A stretch of DNA of 64,000 bases, from positions 5,013,207-5,077,206 of the forward strand of contig NC_091234.1 of the NCBI RefSeq assembly GCF_040958095.1. The letters are read 5' to 3'. Below, in pieces: positions 38,701 through 48,544 of this stretch; positions within the stretch are counted from its first letter, which is position 1, and each line of letters starts with the position of its first letter. The notes beneath the pieces were generated by a model. That model ran no database searches. It was not told the DNA's origin and saw only the letters and a list, made by a program, of their open reading frames with translations. The stretch is from Procambarus clarkii (lineage: Eukaryota > Arthropoda > Malacostraca > Decapoda > Cambaridae). A program made the position numbers and the translations under genes.

Positions 38701-39452
38701 GTCCAGTCCGCCTTAGCAAACTGCCACCTAGGGAAAGAGAGGGAAGGGCGAAAAGAGAAAAAGGAAACAAGGATGGGGAAATGATCACTTCCATGGAGGT
38801 CATCAAGAACCTGCCATGTGAAATCTAAGTAAAGAGAAGAAGAGCAGAGAGAAAGATCAAGACAAGAAAGGGTGCGAGTTCGAGAGTCCAAATGAGTGGG
38901 CTCACCAGAATTCAGAAGAGACAGGGAAGAAGAGAGGAGAAACGGCTCAAGGAGGCGACCCCGGGTATTCGTCAGAACGTCACCCCAAAGAGAATGACGA
39001 CAATTGAAGTCACCCAGCAGGAGCACAGGCTCCGGCAAGGAGTCTAGGAGGTGTTTCAAATCAGGAAGAGAGAGCGGGACACTCGGGGGGAGATAAATGG
39101 AACAAACTGTGTACCATTTCCCCACAAAGATACGAGCAGCAGAACAATGGAGAGGCGAAGGAAAAAGTAAAGGAACAAAGGGAACATCAGCCCGAATCAA
39201 GAGAGCAGAAGAATTAGAAGCCCCAGCAATGGCTGGGGGGGGGGAGAAAGGAATAGCCACGAAAACGACCAGGACGAGCACCAAGCATCGGCTCCTGGAG
39301 ACAGACACAAAGGGGCGAAAACCGCGAAACCAGAAGTTGGAGTTCGAGGAAATTGGCGTAATAACCTCGAACGTTCCATTGAAGAATGGACAACGACGAG
39401 AAGAGAAAGGACAAAAAGAGAGAACAAGGAAGAAACAAAGGCGAAAGACCAA
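35715..39452 (-). CDS. I-type LINE ORF2: endonuclease, reverse transcriptase, RNase H
   Basis: 1,245 residues. Endonuclease GDFN (147-150) and SDH (222-224); reverse transcriptase FDLEKAYD (591-598), GVPQGSV (648-654) and YVDD (680-683); RNase H with FTDGS (Asp 976), TAELYA (Glu 1009), VDSRSA (Asp 1033) and ERADAAAKEA (Asp 1086); a C-terminal PYCPSC...H...C zinc motif. The expected endonuclease start (ILQWNVRGYY, CVCLQEPM) lies in another frame at 39,438-39,214. The frames change at a run of ten G (39,235-39,244, plus strand), so this copy is either frameshifted or carries a homopolymer sequencing error. Confidence 0.93.
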   Translation of the reverse strand: MVFRLCFFLVLSFCPFSSRRCPFFNGTFEVITPISSNSNFWFRGFRPFVSVSRSRCLVLVLVVFVAIPFSPPPAIAGASNSSALLIRADVPFVPLLFPSPLHCSAARIFVGKWYTVCSIYLPPSVPLSLPDLKHLLDSLPEPVLLLGDFNCRHSLWGDVLTNTRGRLLEPFLLSSSLSLLNSGEPTHLDSRTRTLSCLDLSLCSSSLYLDFTWQVLDDLHGSDHFPILVSFFSFRPSLSFPRWQFAKADWTLFSISATLSDLSLLPLSRALLLFHDTVFDAALCSIPRSSSRGPRKCVPWWNADCARAVRCKRAAWKKHRRRQTTDSFLFFRKASAVARRAIRTAKRECWASYVSTITSETPLAQIWKRIRKIAGKFVPDVSPVLHLHDTLVADPLQVASELGSHFSSVSSGLHLPQSFLLRKPVLESRPLDFCTHLQLPYNDPFSLSELRSALALCGSTAAGSDGIHYEMLRHLPPSTSQYLLSLYNRIWESSSVPEDWLDAVVLPVRKPGSLGTSPKDFRPIALTSCVCKLFERMVNVRLMWFLERHHLLSPSQFGFRKCRSTTDVLVNLEVYIRTDFAAKTSVIAVLFDLEKAYDTTWRYHILSQLHSFGLRGHLPLFLRSFLSRRSFRVRLGTALSPSFQQYEGVPQGSVLSTTLFLVALNGLLSSLPSGVFSALYVDDLTLCCQGDDSPLLQRRLQLAIDAVSSWATGHGFKFSTSKTCAMTFTRKRVVLRPSLSLYGHPLEYKDSAKLLGLFLDTRLSWSPHISYLRVECSKSLTLLRVLSHTSWGADRRTLLALHSSLVLSKLDYGCPAYSSASPSTLRRLDALHHTGLRLSSGAFRSTPVLSLYVDTGFLSLQDRRDRYCLRYLARSLQHPSSRLCRALTFTPPAVPVPLHHLPLSVRLSRLQDSLSVRISDVSPRVVPSLPPWRVPLLRFCTSLTRITKAFTPPTVLKRLFLEHFSSHSRSVSVFTDGSKSADGVGYSVVFPDRTYMCRLPPETSIFTAELYAILYALRLLLSRCQSSFVVVVDSRSALMALGCFNPVHPVVVEIQHWLFLVHSKFKSVEFCWVPSHIGVSLNERADAAAKEAVRSCPISHKGIPYSDFYPVIHSSVLTRWQASWLSVTGNKLRTLKCCVSSWPSSFHCNRRWETALARLRIGHTRLTHGHLMERRPAPYCPSCIVPLTVVHVLLECPDFQDERVSCFPTAPRGHLSLDRILGDSDTFDIVRLMRFCSRIGILGDI

Positions 39453-39461
39453 CAGAGCACG

Positions 39462-41387
39462 TTAAAGAATATCAGGGTCGGGATCAGGGTCAGCAAAGTC
39501 AGGGTTAGGGGGCATGGGTAAACTGAGCAAAGACGGAGGGAAGGAAACGGGAGAACAGATCAGAGGTGGGCGGGCAGGGTCCGGCGGAGGAGGAGGAGGA
39601 GGAGACAACGGAGAGGAGCAGTCAAGGACAGCAGCAGGAAGAGGGGGAGTAGAAAGAGAGGAGCGCACCCCAGCAAGAGCAGCAACCGAAAGGGAAGCAG
39701 GGGCCAAAGAAACCTCCATAGCAGGAACAGGGGGCGCAAGCACTGAAACGGGAGGGGAAGGAGCAACAGAGCCAGAAGGAGGAGCTGAGGAAGAAAGCGA
39801 AGCCTTCTTACCCGCCGGGGAAGAGGAAGGAGAGGAGCCAGGCTTACGCTTCTGACTTAAAGAGACCGGTGTCCCAGCAACTACGTACCGGGCAACGGAT
39901 TCCAGTGTCTCAACAGGAGAAGCCGAACGAGAGCACACACGACGGCCGTTAGGAGAGCGATGGACATCCGCCCGCACCGACAGGCGGCGGGGAGAGCCGA
40001 TAGATGGAGGAAGAGGATGGGAAGGAGGATCGGAGGGGGACGAGGAAGAAGACACAGAAGACACGACAGACCGGGTAGAAGGAAGGGGAACCCCAGACAG
40101 AGGACCAGGAGGAGGATCCTTCGGGAGAGAACCCAAAGGGACAGAGGAGGGGGCAGTGGGCGCATCAGGGTCCAAGGCCTGGAAACAGTTGTGAGTCTGA
40201 GGAAGGCGGGAAGGACGAGGAGAGGAAGAGCGCAACACGCGAGCATAAGAGATATTAGCATAAGGCGGGAGCCGGCGAACCTGGCGCCTCGCCTCAGGAA
40301 AAGATAAACGCTCCCGGTGCTTCAAGTGGAGGACGGCTGCCTCAAGCTTGTAATGGACACACGCACGGGAGAAGGTAGGATGGGCCTCACCGCAGTTGAG
40401 GCAACGAGCCTGGGGAGAAGCGCACTCCGACTTAGAGTGACCTTCGCCACCACACAAAGGACAGAGAGAGACAGTCCCGGAGCAGCGGAGGGCACCATGC
40501 CCAAACCTCCAGCACTTGTTGCAGAGCCGAGGAGAAGGAATGTACTCCTGGACAGAGCACCTGGCACCAGCAAGAATGACAGAGGGTGGAAGGGTCCTAC
40601 CATCAAAGGTAATCTTCACAACCCGGAGGGGTTGACGGCGACTACCACGAGGGGGACGAGTAAACGTGTCCACCTGGAGAATAGAATGGCCCTGGGCAGC
40701 GAGGATAAGTCGAATATCGTCGTGGCAGTCGCGTAGGTCCCGAACACCGGTCGCAACATGGGGCGGGAGCAAAATAGTGCCAACACTGGCATTCAACTGA
40801 ACGTTCTTCGAGACCCGAACGGGGGTCTCGCCAAGGCAGGATAAGGCAGCCAAGCGGGAAGCAGCATCCTGAGAAGGAGCAGCAACGACACGTGTACCGA
40901 GACGAGTGGGGTTGAAAGTAATGGAGGCATCCACAGAATCAATGAGATGTCGATGGAGGGAGAAATCGTCAGGAGGCGCAGAATCAAGAGGGAGGAGATC
41001 AAAATATTTGGCCCACGAAGCGGGACCAAACAAGGCTTGATAGGTAGCAGAACTGGAAGGAATCGAGCGAGGGCGGCCGTGACGAAGACGGCGGTGAGAA
41101 CCCCCAGAGAGAGAGGGGTTAAAAGGCGCAGTAGTTACAACTAGAGAAGGAGCCACGCCAGGGGACGAGGTAGTCACCACTGGGGGCTTGGGGCTCGACC
41201 TAACCACAGAGGAGGGAGGGGAGCCAGAGGAAGGAGTCAGAGAGGCCAAAGGAGGAGCAAGGTCGGGGCCCAATGCAGCGGAGGCTACAGAGCCCGGTCT
41301 TCCAATACGGACCGACTCGGGGGCTTGGTCGCCCACCCCACGAGCCTGAGAAGGTAAACCAGAAGAAGCCGAAGCAGGGGTAATCAT
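39462..41387 (-). CDS. I-type LINE ORF1: Gag-like nucleic-acid-binding protein
   Basis: 641 residues. Low-complexity Pro/Ser-rich ends flank a middle region (about 115-280) and three zinc knuckles at about 289-343: CNKCWRFGHGALRC, CPLCGGEGHSKSEC and a variant CLNCGEAHPTFSRAC. This layout is that of I- and Jockey-group ORF1 proteins, which bind element RNA and form ribonucleoprotein. The frame is intact. The stop lies about 10-25 bases before the ORF2 start, so ORF2 is probably made by reinitiation or a similar mechanism. The bases are strongly biased to purines on the plus strand. Confidence 0.92.
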   Translation of the reverse strand: MITPASASSGLPSQARGVGDQAPESVRIGRPGSVASAALGPDLAPPLASLTPSSGSPPSSVVRSSPKPPVVTTSSPGVAPSLVVTTAPFNPSLSGGSHRRLRHGRPRSIPSSSATYQALFGPASWAKYFDLLPLDSAPPDDFSLHRHLIDSVDASITFNPTRLGTRVVAAPSQDAASRLAALSCLGETPVRVSKNVQLNASVGTILLPPHVATGVRDLRDCHDDIRLILAAQGHSILQVDTFTRPPRGSRRQPLRVVKITFDGRTLPPSVILAGARCSVQEYIPSPRLCNKCWRFGHGALRCSGTVSLCPLCGGEGHSKSECASPQARCLNCGEAHPTFSRACVHYKLEAAVLHLKHRERLSFPEARRQVRRLPPYANISYARVLRSSSPRPSRLPQTHNCFQALDPDAPTAPSSVPLGSLPKDPPPGPLSGVPLPSTRSVVSSVSSSSSPSDPPSHPLPPSIGSPRRLSVRADVHRSPNGRRVCSRSASPVETLESVARYVVAGTPVSLSQKRKPGSSPSSSPAGKKASLSSSAPPSGSVAPSPPVSVLAPPVPAMEVSLAPASLSVAALAGVRSSLSTPPLPAAVLDCSSPLSPPPPPPPDPARPPLICSPVSFPPSLLSLPMPPNPDFADPDPDPDIL

Positions 41388-41922
41388 CTTGACGAAAGAA
41401 AGAATTCACTCACGAATGTGCCCCCACACCCACCATGGAGCCACAATTAGAGGCAGGACACCCAACAAGAAGCTATCGCCGATCTTGTCGGGGCCTCCTA
41501 GGGGTGCGTCGCGAGTATACGCCCCACAAACGCCACCTTAAGAAACCGACAGTCCGTCGAGATCGGGTTCAGTGACGAAGTGGGGATTGACAATAAAAGG
41601 TTCCCCTCGCTCTCGACGTCGGGTACTGCAGTTCTACGGGTGCATGAGTATGCCTCCTCAAGCACCCGGGCGTCAAAATAGAAGAAGTCCAAGGGAAGAA
41701 CCAGAACGAGCAAAAGGTCGGTAGGAAACGGCAAGCAGATAGGAGAAGAGGGGGGAGAAAAACGAAACAGAAGGAAAAGGAAAAGATGCCCAGCAGAATT
41801 GGAGAGGACGGCAGCAGGAGCACAAGGCTAGAAAAGGACAGAGGACTGTCCCAAGGAGCATCACACTCCGGCAGCCGCCCACTAAGCCCCCACACGGCGA
41901 CAACGAGCTGAGCGGGGAGGGG

Positions 41923-41991
41923 GAAAGAGCAAAAAGCTCAACCCCTGCAAACACAACTAGGTGAATACACACGAACACACACACACACACA
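41923..41991 (+). mobile_element. SINE tail part 2 with (AC)n (left)
   Basis: Target duplication, then CTCAACCCCTGCAAACACAA, GGTGAATACAC and an AC run. Completes the SINE begun at 35,334. Confidence 0.88.
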
Positions 41992-42401
41992 CTCCTCCAA
42001 GGGCAAGAGCTACGAGGAGAGGTTAGAGGCATTAAATATGCCAAAACTAGAAGACAGAAGAAAAAGAGGTGATATGATCACTACATACAAAATAGTAACA
42101 GGAATTGATAAAATCGATAGGGAAGATTTCCTGAGACCTGGAACTTTAAGAACAAGAGGTCATAGATATAAACTAGCTAAACACAGATGCCGAAGAAATA
42201 TAAGAAAATTCACTTTTGCAAACAGAGTGGTAGATGGTTGGAACAAGTTAGGTGAGAAGGTGGTGGAGGCCAAGACCGTCAGTAGTTTCAAAGCGTTATA
42301 TGACAAAGAGTGCTGGGATCAGTGAGGAACTTTCGGAGATTAACGATTTTGAACAAACGAACATTTCCATTTTTATTTATATAGATATATAATATATATA
42401 T
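41992..42401 (+). mobile_element. 5'-truncated LINE (family D), C-terminus only (left)
   Basis: Begins at the (AC)n edge of the SINE tail. The frame shows [40 protein letters not shown] and VDGWNKLGEKVVEAKTVSSF, then a stop at 42,325, a short 3' UTR and a (TA)n tail. CR1-group C-terminus, but the 3' end has neither the alpha nor the beta stem-loop. Right-arm copy at 47,344-47,752. Confidence 0.85.
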
Positions 42402-43963
42402 TGTGACAGTAATCTCTTTCAAGAGAGATGTTTAGCCTGCTCCTTCCTACATCGCATTACTTCTATACGTCTGCAACATCAAGATACCACATTCAAGAGA
42501 ATATAAGTGGATTAACAGACGTCTCTACGGGAAGTACACTGCTCTCACTCCTCACCCCCTTCCCTCACTGTCGGAGCACCACCTTCGTTGTCGATCACCA
42601 AACTACCACTTCAAGCCAACACTCTCCCCATTGGTAAATCAGCGACTCCAGCGCCATCTGCACCGCCTATATATAGTCTTGCACGAGCAGTTGGCCTCAG
42701 AATATTTTCGTGCTCTAGATCTGACGCTTCTATCAAGCATATACTTCTATCTGTATATTAGTAGAGGTAACTGCCAAGCAATCAACATTTTTTTTCTCTT
42801 TTTTTTTCTAATGTGACTGGCATTTCCACCAGCCATAGAGAAGACTGCCTTAACATCTACATTTCTCGTCACATTAATGGGGGCCTGTCCTAGGAGGTTC
42901 ACTCAGGTACTGATACTAGACCAGTCATTTGCCATTTCAATGACAATTGAAATGTCATTGAAATAACATTTGTGGTAAGTGTACTTGGCTTTGTTACACG
43001 TTGCTTTTTCAATAATTTCAAACCTTCAATTTCTATGGTGCTGTGTATTTTGTGCTTTCAGAGTATAACATGTTATGAGTGTTGGATGACTGTGGATTAC
43101 GTGGTTTCTGGTGGCCAGTCACTCTCTTAATTGGTTATTCATCTCTTGGTGTTATTACTGGTGTTTCCACCTTATTCTCGTCCCTAGAATATTTCTCATT
43201 TACGGCAGATCACCCCCTATGGTACCCTGGTACTTTGGTTTGTCATCAGGACACGTACCCTATCTTCTGTAATCCGACTGAAGGAGGATAAAGAGGGCCA
43301 TAGTTCCTCTAGCACGGACTACGCTGTTGAGTTGGGACCTCAACAAGCAGTTCTCGTCACCAGTTGACACTCGCACCCCTACGTGTCGGTCAGAAATTAT
43401 GATACTTATACAGGTAGGGAATTGGCAATCTTTTTCAGGGCCCAAAGAACGCTAATTCTGTAAGTGTCGTCTAGTTAGGTAGGAAACCCCTTGCTTCTGT
43501 CCTATAGAGACCCGGCAAGGTATTCCTACGTTTTTTGACTACCTCTCACTTTTGAAACTATAAAAGTTTCATTTCCCTGATTTCCCTGCATTTTGATCAT
43601 TTAATCACTTAACATCTAATATTAACGTTAATTGTTTTCACATTAACGATTGAATTCCCAAAGGATAGTCACCAGTTGCCACGTCATCCTGTTACTGACA
43701 CTTATACAGAGAATATACCTGTGGTATTATATCTGTTTGCTATCTCAATGTTTCGTCTCTCAGTATTTTGTAGTGATCCAGCAAATGAATTAGGGAACTT
43801 AAGTAGTGCCCAGAAGACAGAATTACAAACTCTTGCACATAAGTACCAACTAGATGTTCCCCAAGGAGCCACCAAAAGTGACTTGCATAACCTTATCCTT
43901 GACCACCTTTTAGACAATAGAATTATAGACTCTGATTCTCACGAAAAGTATTCCATTACAGAC
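42402..43963 (+). mobile_element. LTR-retrotransposon fossil: LTR, leader and gag start (left arm)
   Basis: An LTR of about 470 bp (42,402-42,873), bounded by TGTGAC and GTCACA, is followed by TTAATGGGGGCCTGTCC, a primer-site-like stretch, a leader of about 0.8 kb and the beginning of a gag-type frame. The family is probably Ty3/gypsy-like, judging from a SAP-like start followed by a coiled-coil stretch. The element is broken: homology ends at the palindrome boundary and no pol is seen. Inverted partner at 45,781-47,343. Confidence 0.75.
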
Positions 43964-45780
43964 ATTACATTACATTGCAAGCTCTATGTCCATAGAGCTT
44001 GCAATACCTACAATATAACTGAGAGCTCGCTTGATCGGTACTCTGTCATAATTAAACCAAGACTTCTTACTGGAAGATGTGTCAGCTGGTAACCTGTGTA
44101 TAAGACTGTAGGTGTCAGCCGACTTCGCACATCTGATGAGGTCGGTTTCCTCTTTGTCTGCTAAGTAAAGGCAGATGGGAGCAGGAACACGTCTCAAGAA
44201 TTCCTCGACTAGAATAAGGTTGACGAGGTCTGAAAATGTAGAAACATGTGCTGCTTCCAGCCATTTCATGTGTGATGGAAAAAAGAAGTGTAGGTGTTTG
44301 GCAGTCCTCCTAAAGGCTGGTGTCAATGCCAATCACATTTACAAAGAAAAAAAAGTTGACTTTGTGGCTGTTACCTCCTGTGGTAAAGTAAGGGAAAACA
44401 CGCAAAACAAATCTTATGAACAATGAAACTTTAATTAACTTTAAAATAAATATGGACAAAGACAATCCCTTGGCTATGTACAGTGCAAACAAGCAAGATT
44501 ATAAAGTAAAAAAATAATAAAATAGTGGTTATGTTACTCTAAAATGAATAAAGAAAAAATGAATTAAAAGGTGCCGAGAATAAAGCGCTGGCTGAAAACA
44601 TCCACTAATAAACAGAGTGTATATCAGATGGTTGTATCAGCTTTGAGAGCACAGGATATGCTAAATTCAATGGCTGGTGCACGCTCAGTCATCGGCTATG
44701 TTGATGGCACTGAAGTGCAGGGGTGCAGACGTCGATTCACCAATCAGAAGCGTGCTGGCTGGAAGTGGTGGTTTGGTGATCGACGAAGGTAGAGGGGGGA
44801 GGTGGAGAGCGAGTGTCTGATATGTATGCGCGTAGTAGACACGTATTTTACTCAATACGTACTTCACTCGTTTGTAGTATCTAGGTGTTGTAGATGTACT
44901 GAAGTAACATGACGCTAGGAAAGAGCAGGCCAACTCTCTCTTGGAGATTATCGTAACACATGAAATATCTTTTCTTAGTATTGGCAAATTCTAAATAGGT
45001 GGTGACACTTGCCTTTAGATAATCACAGAACCTTCGTCTGTAGCTTTCGGTGGAGAGAAGGTAGGCGTCTAGAACGGCTCGCTTTAGGGTCTGGTAGTCA
45101 TTCTCAGACGCTAAGGTACTGAGAGTAACTGCAGCTCTACCTGTGAGATGCACTCTGAGAAGTATAGACCACTGATCTTCAGGCCAGCTACGCTTTTTAG
45201 CTAGGGCCTCAAAAGTAATACATAACACATCTATCTCTGTCTCAACGAATGGTGGCATTAACTTACTTGCCTGGGAGATGCCAAAGCTTACTGGAAGTTT
45301 AGCTTCAGCTTGTTGGCGCCGAGTGAGGTGTGTAGTTTCCAACTCAAGTTCTTTTCTACGGTATTCTAGAGCATTATTGGCTTGCTTCTTACTGTGCTCA
45401 CGTTGTATCTCCAGATCACGTTCTTTTACTTCAAGCTGTTCCCTCTCACGCTCACTTTGGAATTTAACCTGCTCACGTTGTACGGCTGATTGTTCTTTCT
45501 GGCGTTCGCGCTCAAGGGCAGCCTCGCGTTCCTTGAACTGTAGAGCTTCTTTCTGGCATTCACGCTCAAGGGCAGCCTAGTGTTCCTTCCTTTGTAGAGC
45601 TTCTTTCTGGCATTCACGCTCAAGGGCAGCCTCGTGTTCCTTCCTTTGTAGAGCTTCCTTCTCAAAGGCAGCTTGTTCTTTCTAGAGCTGTAGAGCTTTT
45701 TGGCGTTCACTCTCTAGGGTGGCAAGTTCTTGTTCCTTCGCTAGTTCTAACTTTAACTTCATAGCTGCTATAGTATGCCG
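43964..45780. other. Palindrome spacer (single copy)
   Basis: 1,817 bases lying between the arms. It holds more minus-strand gag-type sequence of the LTR fossil and a solo LTR. At its left edge is a perfect hairpin at 43,975-44,004 (TTGCAAGCTCTATG and complement, 2-base loop). Confidence 0.9.
44271..44958 (-). mobile_element. Solo LTR nested in the gag region of the LTR fossil
   Basis: A 688-bp stretch in minus sense starting TGTTACGATAATCTCC and ending ATCACA, flanked by the 4-bp direct repeat CATG (44,267-44,270 and 44,959-44,962). It is a diverged relative of the 471-bp LTRs at 42,402 and 46,873, sharing several blocks. It is present only once because it lies in the spacer. Confidence 0.75.
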
Positions 45781-47343
45781 GTCTGTAATGGAATACTTTT
45801 CGTGAGAATCAGAGTCTATAATTCTATTGTCTAAAAGGTGGTCAAGGATAAGGTTATGCAAGTCACTTTTGGTGGCTCCTTGGGGAACATCTAGTTGGTA
45901 CTTATGTGCAAGAGTTTGTAATTCTGTCTTCTGGGCACTACTTAAGTTCCCTAATTCATTTGCTGGATCACTACAAAATACTGAGAGACGAAACATTGAG
46001 ATAGCAAACAGATATAATACCACAGGTATATTCTCTGTATAAGTGTCAGTAACAGGATGACGTGGCAACTGGTGACTATCCTTTGGGAATTCAATCGTTA
46101 ATGTGAAAACAATTAACGTTAATATTAGATGTTAAGTGATTAAATGGTCAAAATGCAGGGAAATCAGGGAAATAAATGAAACTTTTATAGTTTCAAAAGT
46201 GAGAGGTAGTCAAAAAACGTAGGAATACCTTGCCGGGTCTCTATAGGACAGAAGCAAGGGGTTTCCTACTTAACTAGACGACACTTACAGAATTAGCGTT
46301 CTTTGGGCCCTGAAAAAGATTGCCAATTCCCTACCTGTGTAAGTATCATAATTTCTGACCGACACGTAGGGGTGCGAGTGTCAACTGGTGACGAGAACTG
46401 CTTGTTGAGGTCCCAACTCAACAGCGTAGTCCGTGCTAGAGGAACTATGGCCCTCTTTATCCTCCTTCAGTCGGATTACAGAAGATAGGGTACGTGTCCT
46501 GATGACAAACCAAAGTACCAGGGTACCATAGGGGGTGATCTGCCGTAAATGAGAAATATTCTAGGGACGAGAATAAGGTGGAAACACCAGTAATAACACC
46601 GAGATGAATAACCAATTAAGAGAGTGACTGGCCACCAGAACCCACGTAATCCACAGTCATCCAACACTCATAACATGTTATACTCTGAAAGGACAAAATA
46701 CACAGCACCATAAAAATTGAAGGTTTGAAATTATTGAAAAAGCAACGTGTAACAAAGCCAAGTACACTTACCACAAATGTTATTTCAATGACATTTCAAT
46801 TGTCATTGAAATGACAAATGACTGGTCTAGTATCAGTACCTGAGTGAACCTCCTAGGACAGGCCCCCATTAATGTGACGAGAAATGTAGATGTTAAGGCA
46901 GTCTTCTCTATGGCTGGTGGAAATGCCAGTCACATTAGAAAAAAAAGAGAAAAAAAATGTTGACTGCTTGGCAGTTACCTCTACTAATATACAGATAGAA
47001 GTATATGCTAGATAGAAGCGTCAGATCTAGAGCACGAAAATATTCTGAGGCCAACTGCTCGTGCAAGACTATATATAGGCGGTGCAGATGGCGCTGGAGT
47101 CGCTGATTTACCAATGGGGAGAGTGTTGGCTTGAAGTGGTAGTTTGGTGATCGACAACGAAGGTGGTGCTCCGACAGCGAGGGAAGGGGGTGAGGAGTGA
47201 GAGCAGTGTACTTCCCGTAGAGACGTCTGTTAATCCACTTATATTCTCTTGAATGTGGTATCTTGATGTTGCAGACGTATAGAAGTAATGCGATGTAGGA
47301 AGGAGCAGGCTAAACATCTCTCTTGAAAGAGATTACTGTCACA

Positions 47344-47752
47344 ATATATATATTATATATCTATATAAATAAAAATGGAAATGTTCGTTTGTTCAAAATC
47401 GTTAATCTCCGAAAGTTCCTCACTGATCCCAGCACTCTTTGTCATATAACGCTTTGAAACTACTGACGGTCTTGGCCTCCACCACCTTCTCACCTAACTT
47501 GTTCCAACCATCTACCACTCTGTTTGCAAAAGTGAATTTTCTTATATTTCTTCGGCATCTGTGTTTAGCTAGTTTATATCTATGACCTCTTGTTCTTAAA
47601 GTTCCAGGTCTCAGGAAATCTTCCCTATCGATTTTATCAATTCCTGTTACTATTTTGTATGTAGTGATCATATCACCTCTTTTTCTTCTGTCTTCTAGTT
47701 TTGGCATATTTAATGCCTCTAACCTCTCCTCGTAGCTCTTGCCCTTGGAGGA
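47344..47752 (-). mobile_element. 5'-truncated LINE (family D) (right)
   Basis: Inverted copy of 41,992-42,401; the frame 47,707-47,420 is unchanged at protein level as far as I compared. Confidence 0.85.
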
Positions 47753-48110
47753 GTGTGTGTGTGTGTGTGTGTTCGTGTGTATTCACCTAGTTGTGTTTGC
47801 GGGGGTTGAGCTTTTTGCTCTTTCGGCCCGCCTCTCAACTGTCAATCAACTGTTTACTAACAATTGTTTTTTCCTTACACCACACACACACCCCCGTGCA
47901 GCCCGACGGGCTGCACGGGGGTGCAGCTCGTCTGCTTCCCCCAGGAAGCAGCCCGTGACAGCTGACTAACTCCCAGGTACCTATTTACTGTTAGGTAACA
48001 TGGGCATTCAGGGTGAAAGAAACTTTGCCCATTTGTTTCTGCCTGGTGCGGGAATCGAACCTGCACCATAGATTTACGAGTCCTGCGCGATATCCATCAA
48101 GCTACCAGGC
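47753..48110 (-). mobile_element. tRNA-derived SINE, uninterrupted (right)
   Basis: Empty-site partner of the split SINE at 35,334. tRNA-like head at 48,041-48,110, core, GC block, GT run, tail and (AC)n in minus sense. It shows the exact pre-insertion target of the I-type LINE. Confidence 0.9.
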
Positions 48111-48118
48111 CCCCAAAG

Positions 48119-48121
<3 letters not shown>

Positions 48122-48164
<43 letters not shown>

Positions 48165-48181
48165 GCGTGTGTGTGTGTGTG
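48122..48181. repeat. (GT)n tract
   Basis: 60 bases of GT with two GC interruptions, between the SINE head and intron-like sequence; partner of 35,280-35,320. Confidence 0.93.
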
Positions 48182-48544
48182 CTTAAATCACAAACAAATT
48201 AATACGTGATGAACAATGTGTCACAACAGTGTCAGACCTCCAAGGAAGGATTAGAACAGGAATTTCTTTGAGTTTTTGTATTTAATAATACATCATCAGA
48301 ATGATGAATTTACAGTCCAGTAGGTGGTCTCGGGTTTGTGTACGTTTAGGGGTGATTCTGGATGGCATGGGTTCGAATGCTGACCGGGTCAAATAGAGTT
48401 CTTAGTGAAATATATATATAGGTCTACTTCTATTTACTCAGTTCTCATAATGAGAAAACTACTATCAAGTCGTGTGAGTCAGGTCTCATGTTCTTTTGCG
48501 CTAATACAATACACTAAAATTAATAGTGTGATTGCATTGTGCAG
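48182..48544. other. Intron-like AT-rich sequence (right)
   Basis: Upstream flank of the receptor exon, ending in attgtgcag. No element recognised. Confidence 0.5.

Larger units (their letters stand above)
35634..41922 (-). mobile_element. Full-length I-type LINE, left arm only
   Basis: A 6.3-kb minus-strand element inserted in a SINE tail and flanked by an exact 14-bp target duplication GAAAGAGCAAAAAG (35,620-35,633 and 41,923-41,936). The 3' end is (TTAC)n-like. A 5' leader of about 535 bp precedes ORF1 (41,387-39,462) and ORF2 (39,452-35,715). The right arm has the empty site at about 47,810. The exact duplication and long open frames point to a young insertion. ORF2 with endonuclease, reverse transcriptase and RNase H places it in the I group (Nimb-like is a guess). 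Confidence 0.95.
43964..47343 (-). mobile_element. LTR-retrotransposon fossil: LTR, leader and gag (right arm and spacer)
   Basis: Minus-strand partner of the left fossil. The LTR is at 46,873-47,343, then come the leader and a gag-type region: a SAP-like start, a long coiled-coil stretch with roughly 54-bp tandem repeats, and a capsid-like helical part. No protease, reverse transcriptase or integrase is present in the window. The element looks old and broken, with several breaks, and is interrupted by a solo LTR. Confidence 0.75.

Noticed and set aside
36267-41144. Plus-strand frames opposite the I-type LINE, such as 39,514-39,855
   Set aside because: Antisense shadows of ORF1 and ORF2. The minus-strand frames carry complete, ordered catalytic motifs.
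41388-41922. A separate gene in the region upstream of the I-type LINE ORF1
   Set aside because: It lies inside the target duplications and has no motif; it is the 5' leader of the element.
43676-46068. A host SAP-domain gene
   Set aside because: The SAP-like start lies between an LTR plus primer-site-like stretch and a coiled-coil, capsid-like region, the layout of an LTR-element gag.
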